Shown: piece after piece, positions 23,150-30,670 of the stretch
Numbering within the stretch: the first letter of the stretch is position 1
How the letters are laid out: each line of letters opens with the position of its first letter
Assembly: GCF_002556545.1 (NCBI RefSeq)
Contig: NZ_CP022685.1
Location: forward strand, 5,806,001 to 5,870,000
Source of the DNA: Streptomyces formicae
Lineage (GTDB): Bacteria; Actinomycetota; Actinomycetes; Streptomycetales; Streptomycetaceae
DNA: 64,000 bases
Direction: 5' to 3'
Program-made: the position numbers and the translations under genes
Notes under the pieces: generated by a model
What the model saw: only the letters and a program-made list of their open reading frames with translations
Told to the model about the DNA's origin: nothing
Database searches by the model: none

Positions 23150-24043
23150 GATCTCGATGACCTGGATCGCCCAGGGCATGAAGCCGCCCTTGTCGGGGTC
23201 GGGCTTGTAGTGGGCGAAGCCCGGGGTGCCGTTCACGTTCACCGGCAGCAGGCGGCTGTTGGCGCACGAGGCGCCGAGGGTGGTCATGAAGCCCGTGATG
23301 TCCTCGGTGCCGCGCAGCCACAGGTCGAACGGCGGCATCGTCATGACGGCGTCCTCGGCGAGGAGCGCGGTCAGCGCCGTCATGTCGTACCCCTCGAAGG
23401 CGGCTACGTAGCGCTCCAGGAGCTTCTGCTGCTCCTCGTCCAGCGGGTTCGAGACGGCGGTGTCGTCCTCGGGCCGCTCGGCGAGGGTGGCGCGGGCCCT
23501 TTGGAGCGCGCTGTTCACCGAGGCGACGGAGGTGTCGATCAGCTCGGCGACCTCGCTGGCCTTCCACGCGAGGACCTCGCGCAGGATCAGCACGGCCCGC
23601 TGCTTGGGCGGCAGGTTCTGCAGGGCGGCGACGAACGCCAGGCGCACCGACTCCTTGGCGACGGCGGCCTCGGCCGGGTCGTGCAGGGTGGGGAGCACGC
23701 GCGCGTCCGGCATCGGTTCGAGCCAGGTGTTGTCGGGGCGCGGGGTGAGCGCGGCCTGGGCCAGCGGGGCGGCGGCGGTCAGGTCCATGGGACGGGCGCG
23801 GCGGTTGCCCGCGTTCAGCATGTCCAGGCAGACGTTCGTCGCGATGCGGTAGAGCCACGAGCGGACGCTGGAGCGGCCCTCGAACTTCTCGAAGCTGCGC
23901 CAGGCGCGCACCATCGTGTCCTGCACGGCGTCCTCGGCCTCGAAGGCCGAGCCCAGCATCCGGTAGCAGTACCCCGTCAGCTCGACGCGGTACTTCTCCA
24001 GCGTGCTTTCCAGATCGGTCGTCGTCCCTGCGATGTCGCTCAT
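23060..24043 (-). CDS. ECF sigma factor with C-terminal SnoaL-like domain
   Basis: 327 residues. Sigma region 2 (VELTGYCYRMLGSAFEAEDAVQDTMVRAWRSF) is at residues 20-52 and region 4 (LPPKQRAVLILREVLAWKASEVAELIDTSVASVNSALQRAR) near 145-185. A 130-residue SnoaL-like extension follows (LLERYVAAFEGYDMTALTALLAEDAVMTMPPFDLWLRG, GRIAGFHCFLD). Such extended ECF factors often lack a classical anti-sigma factor, and the extension modulates activity. The ATG at 24043 fits the domain boundary. No adjacent anti-sigma gene is present, in line with that class. Target promoters are unknown. Confidence 0.9.
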   Translation of the reverse strand: MSDIAGTTTDLESTLEKYRVELTGYCYRMLGSAFEAEDAVQDTMVRAWRSFEKFEGRSSVRSWLYRIATNVCLDMLNAGNRRARPMDLTAAAPLAQAALTPRPDNTWLEPMPDARVLPTLHDPAEAAVAKESVRLAFVAALQNLPPKQRAVLILREVLAWKASEVAELIDTSVASVNSALQRARATLAERPEDDTAVSNPLDEEQQKLLERYVAAFEGYDMTALTALLAEDAVMTMPPFDLWLRGTEDITGFMTTLGASCANSRLLPVNVNGTPGFAHYKPDPDKGGFMPWAIQVIEISEGRIAGFHCFLDTPRWFPLFGVPLHLDD

Positions 24044-24186
24044 CCCAACCCACCCCTGCGGCTACTTCCGAAGGGCCCGGCAGAAGGCCCACTCCGGAAG
24101 CTACCGCAGCCCACTGACAACGGCCCCCGGAGTGGCGAAACCCGCAGGCGGGGGCCAGTTGTGCGACAGGAGGGCGCGCGCCCGGG

Positions 24187-25479
24187 TCAGTGCGCGGCGG
24201 CCATCAGGCCGCGCCGCTCCCGCACCCGGGCCGCGTGCGAGCCCCACACGGTGACCGACACGACGCCGAGCACCGCGAGGATGCCGAGCCCCACCGTGCC
24301 GCCCCAGCCGCCCGCGTGGAAGGCGACGGCGCCGAGCGTGCCGCCCGCGCTGGAGCCCAGGTAGTACGCGGACTGGTAGAGCGCGGACGCCTGCGCGCGC
24401 CCGGTCGTGGCCGTGCGGCTCACCGACGACGACGCGACCGCGTGGCCCGCGAAGAAGCCCGCCGTGATCAGCACGAGCCCGAGCAGGACCATGACCAGCG
24501 AGGGGGAGAGGGAGAGCAGCAGGCCGCCCGCCGTCGTGCTCACCGCGAGGTACAGCGCCCCGCGCCGCCCGAGCCTGGCCACCAGCTTCCCTGCCGCGGC
24601 CGAGGAGACCGTCCCCACGAGGTAGACGAGGAAGATCGAGCCGATGAGGCCCTGCGGGAGGGAGAAGGGCGCCTCGGTGAGCCGGTAGCCGATCACCGTG
24701 TAGACCGCGCCGAACACGGTCATGAAGAGCGCCCCGATCGCGTACAGCCTGCACAGGAGCGGGTCGGACAGATGCGTACGCACCGTACGCGCGAGGGACC
24801 TGGGGCTGAGCGAGCCCGGGGTGAAGTGCCGGGGCGCGGGCAGCAGCGCGCGGAAGGCGAGGGCGCAGAGCACCGCGATGACGCCCACCACGCCGACCGC
24901 CGCGCGCCAGCCCCAGGCCTGCGCGACCCAGCCCGTGATGACGCGTCCGCTCATGCCGCCGATGGAGTTGCCCGCCACGAACATGCCGATCGCGGCGACG
25001 AGCGCCTTGGGCCGCACCTCCTCGGCGAGGAACGCCATCGCGGACGCGGGCAGCCCCGCGAGCGCCGCGCCCTGCACGGCACGCAGCGCGATGAGCACCT
25101 CGACCGAGGGCGCGAAGGGGACGAGGAGCCCGACCACCACGGCGACGGTCAGCGAGGCGGTCATCACCGCGCGCCGCCCGAACCGCTCGCTGAGCGCGCT
25201 CAGGGGCAGGACGCAGAGGGCCAGTGCGCCGGTCGCCGCCGACACCGTCCAGCTCGCCGTGCTCGCGCTCACGCCGAAGTCGGCGGAGACCAGGGGCAGG
25301 AGGGCCTGCGTGGAGTAGAGGAGCGCGAACGTCGCGACGCCCGCGAGGAAGAGCGCGAAGCTCATGCGGCGGTAGCCGGGCCCGCCGGGGGTCAGGCGCG
25401 TGTCGGTCTCGGTGTCGGGGGACGACGGGGTGAGGGCGACCGCATGGGTGGCGGACGCCCCTGTACTGGCAGCAGGCAT
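24187..25479 (-). CDS. MFS transporter (YnfM/arabinose-efflux-like)
   Basis: About 430 residues with twelve hydrophobic spans. The cytoplasmic loop signature SERFGRRAVMT lies between helices 2 and 3, and the GMFVAGNSIGGMSGRVITGWVAQAWGWRAAV motif marks helices 5 and 6. The first helix is SFALFLAGVATFALLYSTQALLP. It resembles drug or metabolite exporters controlled by a divergent LysR gene. ATG at 25479 is chosen as the start; in-frame ATG codons at 25521 and 25551 would reach into or across the LysR operator. No ribosome site is clear. The substrate is unknown. Confidence 0.85.
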   Translation of the reverse strand: MPAASTGASATHAVALTPSSPDTETDTRLTPGGPGYRRMSFALFLAGVATFALLYSTQALLPLVSADFGVSASTASWTVSAATGALALCVLPLSALSERFGRRAVMTASLTVAVVVGLLVPFAPSVEVLIALRAVQGAALAGLPASAMAFLAEEVRPKALVAAIGMFVAGNSIGGMSGRVITGWVAQAWGWRAAVGVVGVIAVLCALAFRALLPAPRHFTPGSLSPRSLARTVRTHLSDPLLCRLYAIGALFMTVFGAVYTVIGYRLTEAPFSLPQGLIGSIFLVYLVGTVSSAAAGKLVARLGRRGALYLAVSTTAGGLLLSLSPSLVMVLLGLVLITAGFFAGHAVASSSVSRTATTGRAQASALYQSAYYLGSSAGGTLGAVAFHAGGWGGTVGLGILAVLGVVSVTVWGSHAARVRERRGLMAAAH

Positions 25480-25506
25480 GTCCACGAACGTACGACCGCT
25501 TTTTTG

Positions 25507-25521
25507 ATGCGTCCAATGCAT
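25507..25521. promoter_or_regulatory. LysR-type operator between MFS and LysR genes
   Basis: ATGCGTCCAATGCAT has inverted ATGC/GCAT arms and the T-N11-A arrangement (25508 to 25520) of LysR-type boxes. A CATAAT -10-like hexamer at 25530-25535 is followed after seven bases by the LysR ATG, so that transcript may be leaderless. Confidence 0.6.
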
Positions 25522-25542
25522 GGAAACCCCATAATCGTTCCC

Positions 25543-26547
25543 ATGCCGCATCAGCAGAGGTCAGCGCCGCGCCTGTCACGTGACAGTGACGCGGAGGACA
25601 TCGTGACGCTGCTCGCGCCGCGCCTCGCGTACTTCGCGGGGGTCGCCCGCACCGAGCACGTCACGCGCGCCGCGCAGGAGATGGGGATCCCCCAGTCGAC
25701 GCTCTCCCGCGCACTCGTACGCCTGGAGAGGGACCTCGGCGTCGACCTGTTCGCGCGCCGCGGCCGCACGGTCTCGCTCACCCCGGCGGGCCGCACCTTC
25801 CTCGGCTCGGTCGAGCGCGCGCTCGGCGAGGTGGAGCGCGCCGCCGAGTCGGTCAGGGCGGACGCCGACCCGGCGACCGGCAAGGTCGCCTTCGGCTTCC
25901 TGCACACCATGGGTTCGGAGACGGTCCCCGGTCTGCTCCGCGCCTTCCGCGCCGACCACCCGCGCGTCCGCTTCAGCCTCGTGCAGAACTACGGCGAGGC
26001 GATGCTCGAACGCCTGCGCGCGGGCGAGCTCGACCTCTGCCTCACCTCACCGGTGCCCGACGCCCCCGACCTGGTCGCCCGCCGCCTGGACGAGCAGCGC
26101 CTGCGCCTGGTGGTCCCCGACGACCACCGCCTCGCCACCCGCAAGCGCGTCCGCCTGGCCGAGGCGGCCGACGAGGCGTTCGTGACCCTGGAGCCCGGCT
26201 ACGGCCTGCGCCGCATCACCGACGACCTCTGCCAGGAGGCGGGCTTCAAGCCCCGCGTGGCCTTCGAGGGCGAGGAGGCCGAGACCCTGCGCGGCCTGGT
26301 CGCGGCGGGCCTCGGCGTGGCTCTGCTGCCCCCACCTGCCGTACGCCGCCCGGGAGTTGTGGAACTGACGGTGACGGGCCAACGAGCGGTCCGCGAGATC
26401 GGTGTGGCGTGGCTGGGCGGCCACCCGGACACGCCTCCGGTGGCGGCCTTCAAGAGCTTCTTGCTGAGCAGAAAGGGCCGCCTGTTGCAGCAGGGGCTTT
26501 CTTCGCAGCCTGGCCCCGGTGGTGTTTCCAGCCTGTCCGGCGATTGA
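25543..26547 (+). CDS. LysR family transcriptional regulator
   Basis: 334 residues. The winged helix-turn-helix lies at residues about 25-85 (LAPRLAYFAGVARTEHVTRAAQEMGIPQSTLSRALVRLERDLGVDLFARRGR), and a LysR substrate-binding domain follows (KVAFGFLHTMGSETVPGLLRAF, AGELDLCLTSPVPD, FVTLEPGYGLRRITDDL, GLVAAGLGVALLPPPA). It is divergent from an MFS exporter gene and probably controls it and itself. The final codons (SSLSGD) and the stop lie inside a dispersed intergenic repeat, so the C-terminus appears to have been remodelled by insertion of that element. Confidence 0.92.
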   Translation: MPHQQRSAPRLSRDSDAEDIVTLLAPRLAYFAGVARTEHVTRAAQEMGIPQSTLSRALVRLERDLGVDLFARRGRTVSLTPAGRTFLGSVERALGEVERAAESVRADADPATGKVAFGFLHTMGSETVPGLLRAFRADHPRVRFSLVQNYGEAMLERLRAGELDLCLTSPVPDAPDLVARRLDEQRLRLVVPDDHRLATRKRVRLAEAADEAFVTLEPGYGLRRITDDLCQEAGFKPRVAFEGEEAETLRGLVAAGLGVALLPPPAVRRPGVVELTVTGQRAVREIGVAWLGGHPDTPPVAAFKSFLLSRKGRLLQQGLSSQPGPGGVSSLSGD

Positions 26548-26572
26548 GGACGAACTCGGCGAAGCCGGTGAC
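26528..26572. repeat. Dispersed intergenic repeat, copy overlapping the LysR 3' end
   Basis: 45 bp beginning CCAGCCTGTCCGGCGATTGA. An inverted copy with three mismatches is at 52893-52937. The element contains a short CGGC-N3-GCCG-type hairpin and shares its first 20 bases with the CAGCCCCTCCGGCGTTTGAG family near 20.5 and 53.0 kb. It supplies the LysR stop codon. Confidence 0.8.
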
Positions 26573-26594
26573 AGACACCGGCCCCGGCGCGGAC

Positions 26595-27359
26595 TCACCG
26601 TCGAAGCGACTGCCCGAAGCCGGAGGCAAGCGGCATGCGCAACCCCAACGGCGGCGGAGCCGCCAACGCGTCCTCCAACGGCCGCGCGAAATCCGCCCCG
26701 AACAACACCCCCATCACGAAGTCCGAGGCGAGAGCGAGCACTTCGGCCTGGTGCTGGTGCAACCGATGCCCGTCGGAGTGGACTTCGAACCGGCACACGT
26801 CCCGGTTCACCTTCTTCGCCCGCTCCGCGAGCCGGAACGACAGCTCGGGATCGGTCCGTTCGTCGTTCGTGCCGTGCACGACCAGGACCCGGCGCCCCAC
26901 GAGCTGCTTGACCGGCTCGGGCGGCGCGGCCACGTCGTCCTCGGGCAGCCAAGGGGCCAGCGCCAGAACGGAGTTGACCGCTTCGTGCCCACCCGCGCGG
27001 AGCGCCGCGCGGCCGCCCATGTCGACCCCGGCCAGGCAGACGGGGACATCGCCGTAGAGCCGTACGATCTCCTCCACCGCCCAGGTCGCGTCGCGCGCCA
27101 GCTGCGCCTGCGCCCCGTTCCACCCCCGGCAGCCGTAGTGCACGACGTGCGTGGCGAGCCCCGCGTCGCGGCCGTCCTGGGCGAGCCTGCGGCCAAGGGC
27201 GCGCACGCCGCCCGCGGCGAGCGGCGACGGCTTGCGGGTGGACGTCTCGGTGCCGCCGGGCAGCAGGAGCACCACTCCGCTCACCGCCGAGGGCCCCGTC
27301 CCGATCACGCGCCCGAGCCTCGCCGTGCCCGCAGGGCCTGTCGTCCCTTGCTGTGCCAT
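26595..27359 (-). CDS. Alpha/beta hydrolase with an aspartate at the nucleophile position
   Basis: 254 residues. VVLLLPGG near residue 31 provides an oxyanion-type loop. The nucleophile elbow reads AGVDMGGRAAL near residue 114, so aspartate replaces the usual serine. HGTNDERTDPELSF near residue 163 carries the acid region and SDGHRLHQHQAE near 196 the histidine. Aspartate nucleophiles are known in haloalkane dehalogenases and epoxide hydrolases, but the surrounding residues differ from those families, so it may also be a non-hydrolytic member. The gene faces away from add and shares its upstream region. Confidence 0.75.
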   Translation of the reverse strand: MAQQGTTGPAGTARLGRVIGTGPSAVSGVVLLLPGGTETSTRKPSPLAAGGVRALGRRLAQDGRDAGLATHVVHYGCRGWNGAQAQLARDATWAVEEIVRLYGDVPVCLAGVDMGGRAALRAGGHEAVNSVLALAPWLPEDDVAAPPEPVKQLVGRRVLVVHGTNDERTDPELSFRLAERAKKVNRDVCRFEVHSDGHRLHQHQAEVLALASDFVMGVLFGADFARPLEDALAAPPPLGLRMPLASGFGQSLRR

Positions 27360-27432
27360 GACAGAACAGTGTCAGAAGCGATGGTGTACGCCACCCGTCC
27401 GCAGGGTCACTGTTACGTATCGACCAGTGAGT

Positions 27433-27455
27433 TCTACGCGCGTAGGCGCTAGCAT
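27433..27455 (+). promoter_or_regulatory. Nucleoside-regulon palindrome and promoter of add
   Basis: TCTACGCGCGTAGG (27433-27446) exactly precedes a TAGCAT -10-like hexamer (27450-27455). Six bases later is the add ATG, so the transcript is probably leaderless. The operator fills the spacer upstream of the -10 element, as expected for a repressor. Confidence 0.75.
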
Positions 27456-27461
27456 GCCGAA

Positions 27462-28631
27462 ATGACGAGCCAGACACACACGACCGGTCACACGGACCGT
27501 GAAACGCCCAGCGCCGAACAGATCCGCCGTGCCCCGAAGGTGCTCCTGCACGACCACCTCGACGGCGGCCTGCGCCCCGGCACGATCGTCGACCTCGCCC
27601 GCGAGAACGGGTACGAGGGACTGCCCGAGACCGACCCCGACAAGCTCGGGATCTGGTTCCGCGAGGCGGCCGACTCCGGCTCCCTGGAGCGGTACCTGGA
27701 GACCTTCGCGCACACCTGCGCCGTGATGCAGACGAAGGACGCCCTCCGGCGCGTGGCCGCCGAGTGCGCCGAGGACCTCGCCGAGGACGGCGTGGTCTAC
27801 GCCGAGATCCGGTACGCCCCCGAGCAGCACCTGGAGAGCGGCCTCACCCTCGAAGAGGTCGTCGAGGCGGTCAACGAGGGCTTCCGCGAGGGCGAGCGCC
27901 GCGCGAAGGCGAACGGCCACCGCATCCGAGTGGGCGCGCTGCTCACCGCCATGCGGCACGCGGCCCGCGCCCTGGAGATCGCCGAACTCGCCAACCGCTA
28001 CCGCGATCTGGGCGTCGTCGGCTTCGACATCGCGGGCGCCGAGGCCGGGTTCCCGCCCACCCGCCACCTCGACGCGTTCGAGTTCCTCAAGCGCGAGAAC
28101 AACCACTTCACCATCCACGCGGGCGAGGCCTTCGGCCTGCCGTCGATCTGGCAGGCCCTCCAGTGGTGCGGCGCCGACCGGCTCGGCCACGGCGTGCGCA
28201 TCATCGACGACATCGAGGTCGCGGAGGACGGCACGGTCCAGCTCGGCCGCCTCGCCTCGTACGTGCGCGACAAGCGCATTCCGCTGGAGCTCTGCCCGAG
28301 TTCCAACCTGCAGACGGGCGCCGCGACTTCGTACGCCGAGCACCCGATCGGGCTGCTGCGCAAGCTGCACTTCCGCGCGACGGTGAACACCGACAACCGG
28401 CTGATGTCCGGCACCAGCATGAGCCGCGAATTCGAGCACCTGGTCGGCACGTTCGGCTACACGCTCGACGACATGCAGTGGTTCACTGTCAATGCGATGA
28501 AATCAGCATTCATTCCTTTCGATGAACGACTGGCCATGATCAACGACGTGGTCAAGCCCGGTTATGCCGAGCTGAAGTCCGAATGGCTGTTCCGCCAGAC
28601 CGTCTCGACCAGCACTTCTGTCGGGAACTAG
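27462..28631 (+). CDS. add: Adenosine deaminase
   Basis: 389 residues. Zinc and substrate motifs appear in order: [12 protein letters not shown] near residue 27 (two zinc histidines), [10 protein letters not shown] near 187, [14 protein letters not shown] near 213 (zinc histidine and catalytic glutamate), DRLGHGVRI near 240 and [13 protein letters not shown] near 275. [12 protein letters not shown] segment near 308 supplies the catalytic aspartate. The enzyme converts adenosine and deoxyadenosine to inosine and deoxyinosine, which purine nucleoside phosphorylase then cleaves. The ATG has no ribosome site, and the promoter spacing suggests a leaderless mRNA. Confidence 0.96.
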   Translation: MTSQTHTTGHTDRETPSAEQIRRAPKVLLHDHLDGGLRPGTIVDLARENGYEGLPETDPDKLGIWFREAADSGSLERYLETFAHTCAVMQTKDALRRVAAECAEDLAEDGVVYAEIRYAPEQHLESGLTLEEVVEAVNEGFREGERRAKANGHRIRVGALLTAMRHAARALEIAELANRYRDLGVVGFDIAGAEAGFPPTRHLDAFEFLKRENNHFTIHAGEAFGLPSIWQALQWCGADRLGHGVRIIDDIEVAEDGTVQLGRLASYVRDKRIPLELCPSSNLQTGAATSYAEHPIGLLRKLHFRATVNTDNRLMSGTSMSREFEHLVGTFGYTLDDMQWFTVNAMKSAFIPFDERLAMINDVVKPGYAELKSEWLFRQTVSTSTSVGN

Positions 28632-28661
28632 CGGAAATTCGCACGTTTTTACGTGACGCGT

Positions 28662-28693
28662 CAGCGGTCGGGAGTCGACATTCCCGGCCGCTG
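28662..28693 (+). terminator. Terminator downstream of add
   Basis: CAGCGGTCGGGA (28662-28673) pairs with TCCCGGCCGCTG (28682-28693) in a 12-bp stem with one G-U pair, 30 bp after the add stop. A smaller CACGT/ACGTG stem precedes it. Confidence 0.7.
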
Positions 28694-28784
28694 ATTCGTT
28701 GTCGGCGAGCCGTGATCCGGACTCATCACCGTCGTTGGACCACCCGAAGCCCCGTCGTCCAAAGACGCAAGGATGCAATAGAAG

Positions 28785-29108
28785 ATGAAGCAGTCTGCCG
28801 CCAAGACCCTCGGTGTCGCCGCTCTCGGTGCCGCTTTCGCCGCCGCCGGCGCGGGTGCCGCCACCGCCGCTCCCGCCGTCCCCGACGCCGCCGCTGCCCT
28901 GGGCACCGTCTCCTCCGTGCTTCCGCTGGACCAGGCGGCCAAGACCCTCCCCGCCGGTGGCCCCGAGTCCCTGGCCGCCGGGCAGAACGCGCTCACCGGC
29001 GCTCTGGCCGGCGTCGAGAAGCCCGGCGACCCGGTCTCCGGCCTGATCGGCGGCCTGCCCGTCGGCAGCGCGACCGGCGCCCTCCCCGGTGCCCTGCCGC
29101 TCGGCTGA
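28785..29108 (+). CDS. Small secreted alanine/glycine/proline-rich protein
   Basis: 107 residues. A Sec signal peptide (residues 1-29, ending ATAAPA) precedes a mature part of about 78 residues with no cysteine. The mature part is rich in Ala, Gly, Leu and Pro, with LPLDQAAKTLPAGGPESLAAGQNALTG and repeated GG-LP motifs (GGLPVGSATGALPGALPLG). It resembles the protein encoded at 35880, which has the same signal-plus-LPG-rich pattern, and similar small secreted proteins found throughout Streptomyces. The function is unknown; a surface or wall-associated role is inferred from secretion and composition only. Confidence 0.72.
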   Translation: MKQSAAKTLGVAALGAAFAAAGAGAATAAPAVPDAAAALGTVSSVLPLDQAAKTLPAGGPESLAAGQNALTGALAGVEKPGDPVSGLIGGLPVGSATGALPGALPLG

Positions 29109-29132
29109 GCCGACCCCTCTTCTTCCGTACGC

Positions 29133-29169
29133 CGATGGGGCGCCCCTCTCCGTGAGGGGCGCCCCATCG
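29133..29169. terminator. Bidirectional terminator with a 16-bp perfect stem
   Basis: CGATGGGGCGCCCCTC (29133-29148) and GAGGGGCGCCCCATCG (29154-29169) pair perfectly around five bases. It lies between two genes that converge (28785 and 29186), so it can stop both transcripts. Confidence 0.88.
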
Positions 29170-29185
29170 TGTGTCCTTCGCGCGG

Positions 29186-29389
29186 TCACCAGGCCCGGCG
29201 TGCGGCCTTGTCCTCGGAGGGCAGCAGGAACCAGAGCGCGATGTAGAGCAGGAACTGCGGTCCCGGCAGCAGGCAGGAGAGCACGAAGATCACGCGCATC
29301 GTCGTCGAGGACGTGCCGAAGCGCTTGGCCAGAGCTGCGCACACTCCGCCGATCATCCGGCCGTGGGTGGGGCGGGCAAGGGCGGTCAT
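29186..29389 (-). CDS. PspC domain protein
   Basis: 67 residues. It is the minimal PspC domain: RPTHGRMIGGVCAALAKRFG, then TTMRVIFVLSCLLPGPQFLLYIALWFLLP, a membrane hairpin. PspC proteins are small membrane proteins of the envelope-stress type and sometimes sense the membrane state. ATG at 29389 fits the domain start. It is transcribed away from the VanZ-like gene region with about 90 bp between them. No other phage-shock genes are nearby. Confidence 0.88.
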   Translation of the reverse strand: MTALARPTHGRMIGGVCAALAKRFGTSSTTMRVIFVLSCLLPGPQFLLYIALWFLLPSEDKAARRAW

Positions 29390-29479
29390 GTCGGGCTCCT
29401 TCGCGAACCGTAGGTGGGAGGCTCTCTCGTCGGCCTCGATGTTTCAAAGGTACGGTCGCGAAGACGGCCGGGCGTCGCT

Positions 29480-30037
29480 CTACGGTGCGATACCGACCCT
29501 GGGAATCGTCGGGGTCGGACCCTGAGAGAGGTCCTCCCGGGGGAGGGCCGCGAACAGCCCCGGATCCTTACGACGGCGGAGCCAGCCCCTGGTCGCGGGC
29601 ACCACGGCGACATGCGCGAGGGCCACCCCGAGGGTGTTCAGGAGCAGCGAGTCGATGTCGACGACCTGCCCGGGGACCCCGGTCTGCAACAGCTCGATGC
29701 CCAGCGAGAGCAGCGCTCCCGCGGCCACCGTTCGCACCAGGGAACCCCACGGCGACACCACGAGCCGCCCCCCGGCCAGCGGGAGGAGTATGCCGAGCGG
29801 GGCGAGCAGCAGCAGCGCCTCGCCGATCCTGCGGGTCGCCTGGAAGCCGCCGAGCGCGAGATCCGCCTTGATCCCGGCGAGCGGCTCCAGGTTCGCGGCG
29901 CTCATCCAGGGGACGTCCAGCGGACGCAGCGTGATCCACCCGACGAGCAGAAGATGTGCGGCGAGGAGGAATCCCCCCGCCGCACGGAAGCGGATGGCGG
30001 CAGTACGGCCGCCCGAGCCTTGACGCACGCTCCCCAA
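29480..30037 (-). CDS. VanZ family membrane protein
   Basis: 185 residues with about four membrane segments. The VanZ motifs are LLLVGWITLRP near residue 30, NLEPLAGI near 50, IGEALLLLAPLGILLPL near 70, and SLGIELLQTGVPGQVVDIDSLLLNTLGVALA near 110-140. In VanZ proteins the E-x-x-Q and R-x-x-D-x-x-D-x-x-x-N segments are the hallmark, and IELLQ/VVDIDSLLLNT matches that. VanZ confers low-level teicoplanin resistance in enterococci, but most Streptomyces homologs have no known role. The start is weak: TTG at 30037 or GTG at 30028. Confidence 0.82.
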   Translation of the reverse strand: MGSVRQGSGGRTAAIRFRAAGGFLLAAHLLLVGWITLRPLDVPWMSAANLEPLAGIKADLALGGFQATRRIGEALLLLAPLGILLPLAGGRLVVSPWGSLVRTVAAGALLSLGIELLQTGVPGQVVDIDSLLLNTLGVALAHVAVVPATRGWLRRRKDPGLFAALPREDLSQGPTPTIPRVGIAP

Positions 30038-30067
30038 GACGCAGGGAACGGCAGGATCGGTTCCGCG

Positions 30068-30670
30068 TCAGGAGCCGACGCTCTGTGTGGGCGGTGCCAC
30101 GGTGCCGGGCCGGGAGCGGACCTCCTGCGTGCACTCATAGCTCCGCAGCGGCGTTCCCGCGGGCCCGCCCATGATCACCGAGTGGTCGTCGGCCGCCGCG
30201 CTGTCCGCGAACGTGCACACGATCTGGGCGAGCGCGAAGGCCGACAGATCCTCCGGCGGCGTACTGAAACGGAGCGTGCTTTCGGGGTCGTCGTCGCCGG
30301 GCCCCGTCACCGTGGTGCCCGCCCGCACGTCCGTGACGAAGCCCGCCTGCTTCTCCTGGTCCGAGGGCACGGCGGCCAGCTCGTCCAGGAGGGTCTGCGC
30401 GATGCGCACCCGGTCGGCGGTCGCCTTGTCCGTACGGATCTGCACGCTCCTGTCCACCGTCACCAGCTGCGAGGCGCACACCAGGAACACCTGGACGGGC
30501 ACGCCGTCGCCCGCCTGCGAGGACAGCGCGGAGTTCGACATCACGCACGGCATCCGCGAGGGCGCGGGACCGAAGTCGGTCGGCACCTCCGTGGACCGGA
30601 TCCCGCACCCCGTGAGCACGGCGGCGAGCGCCAGGCCGACGACCGCGCCGCGCATCCCTCGCCCGTTCAT
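30068..30670 (-). CDS. Lipoprotein co-transcribed with the AfsQ2 kinase
   Basis: 200 residues. A lipobox (LTGC, Cys22) follows a short signal peptide, so it is an extracytoplasmic lipoprotein. The mature part has four cysteines (MPCVM, LVCAS, IVCTF, YECTQ) that could form disulfides, and a DRVRIAQTLLDELAAVPSDQEKQAG helix. Its ATG overlaps the kinase stop as ATGA, so it is the third gene of the afsQ operon. In S. coelicolor a lipoprotein gene has the same position, and a sensory accessory role for AfsQ2 is plausible but unproven. Confidence 0.83.
   Translation of the reverse strand: MNGRGMRGAVVGLALAAVLTGCGIRSTEVPTDFGPAPSRMPCVMSNSALSSQAGDGVPVQVFLVCASQLVTVDRSVQIRTDKATADRVRIAQTLLDELAAVPSDQEKQAGFVTDVRAGTTVTGPGDDDPESTLRFSTPPEDLSAFALAQIVCTFADSAAADDHSVIMGGPAGTPLRSYECTQEVRSRPGTVAPPTQSVGS

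Noticed and set aside
24190..25542. N-terminal extension of the LysR gene
   Set aside because: It is antisense to the MFS gene. ATG at 25543 begins the LysR domain and follows a plausible promoter.
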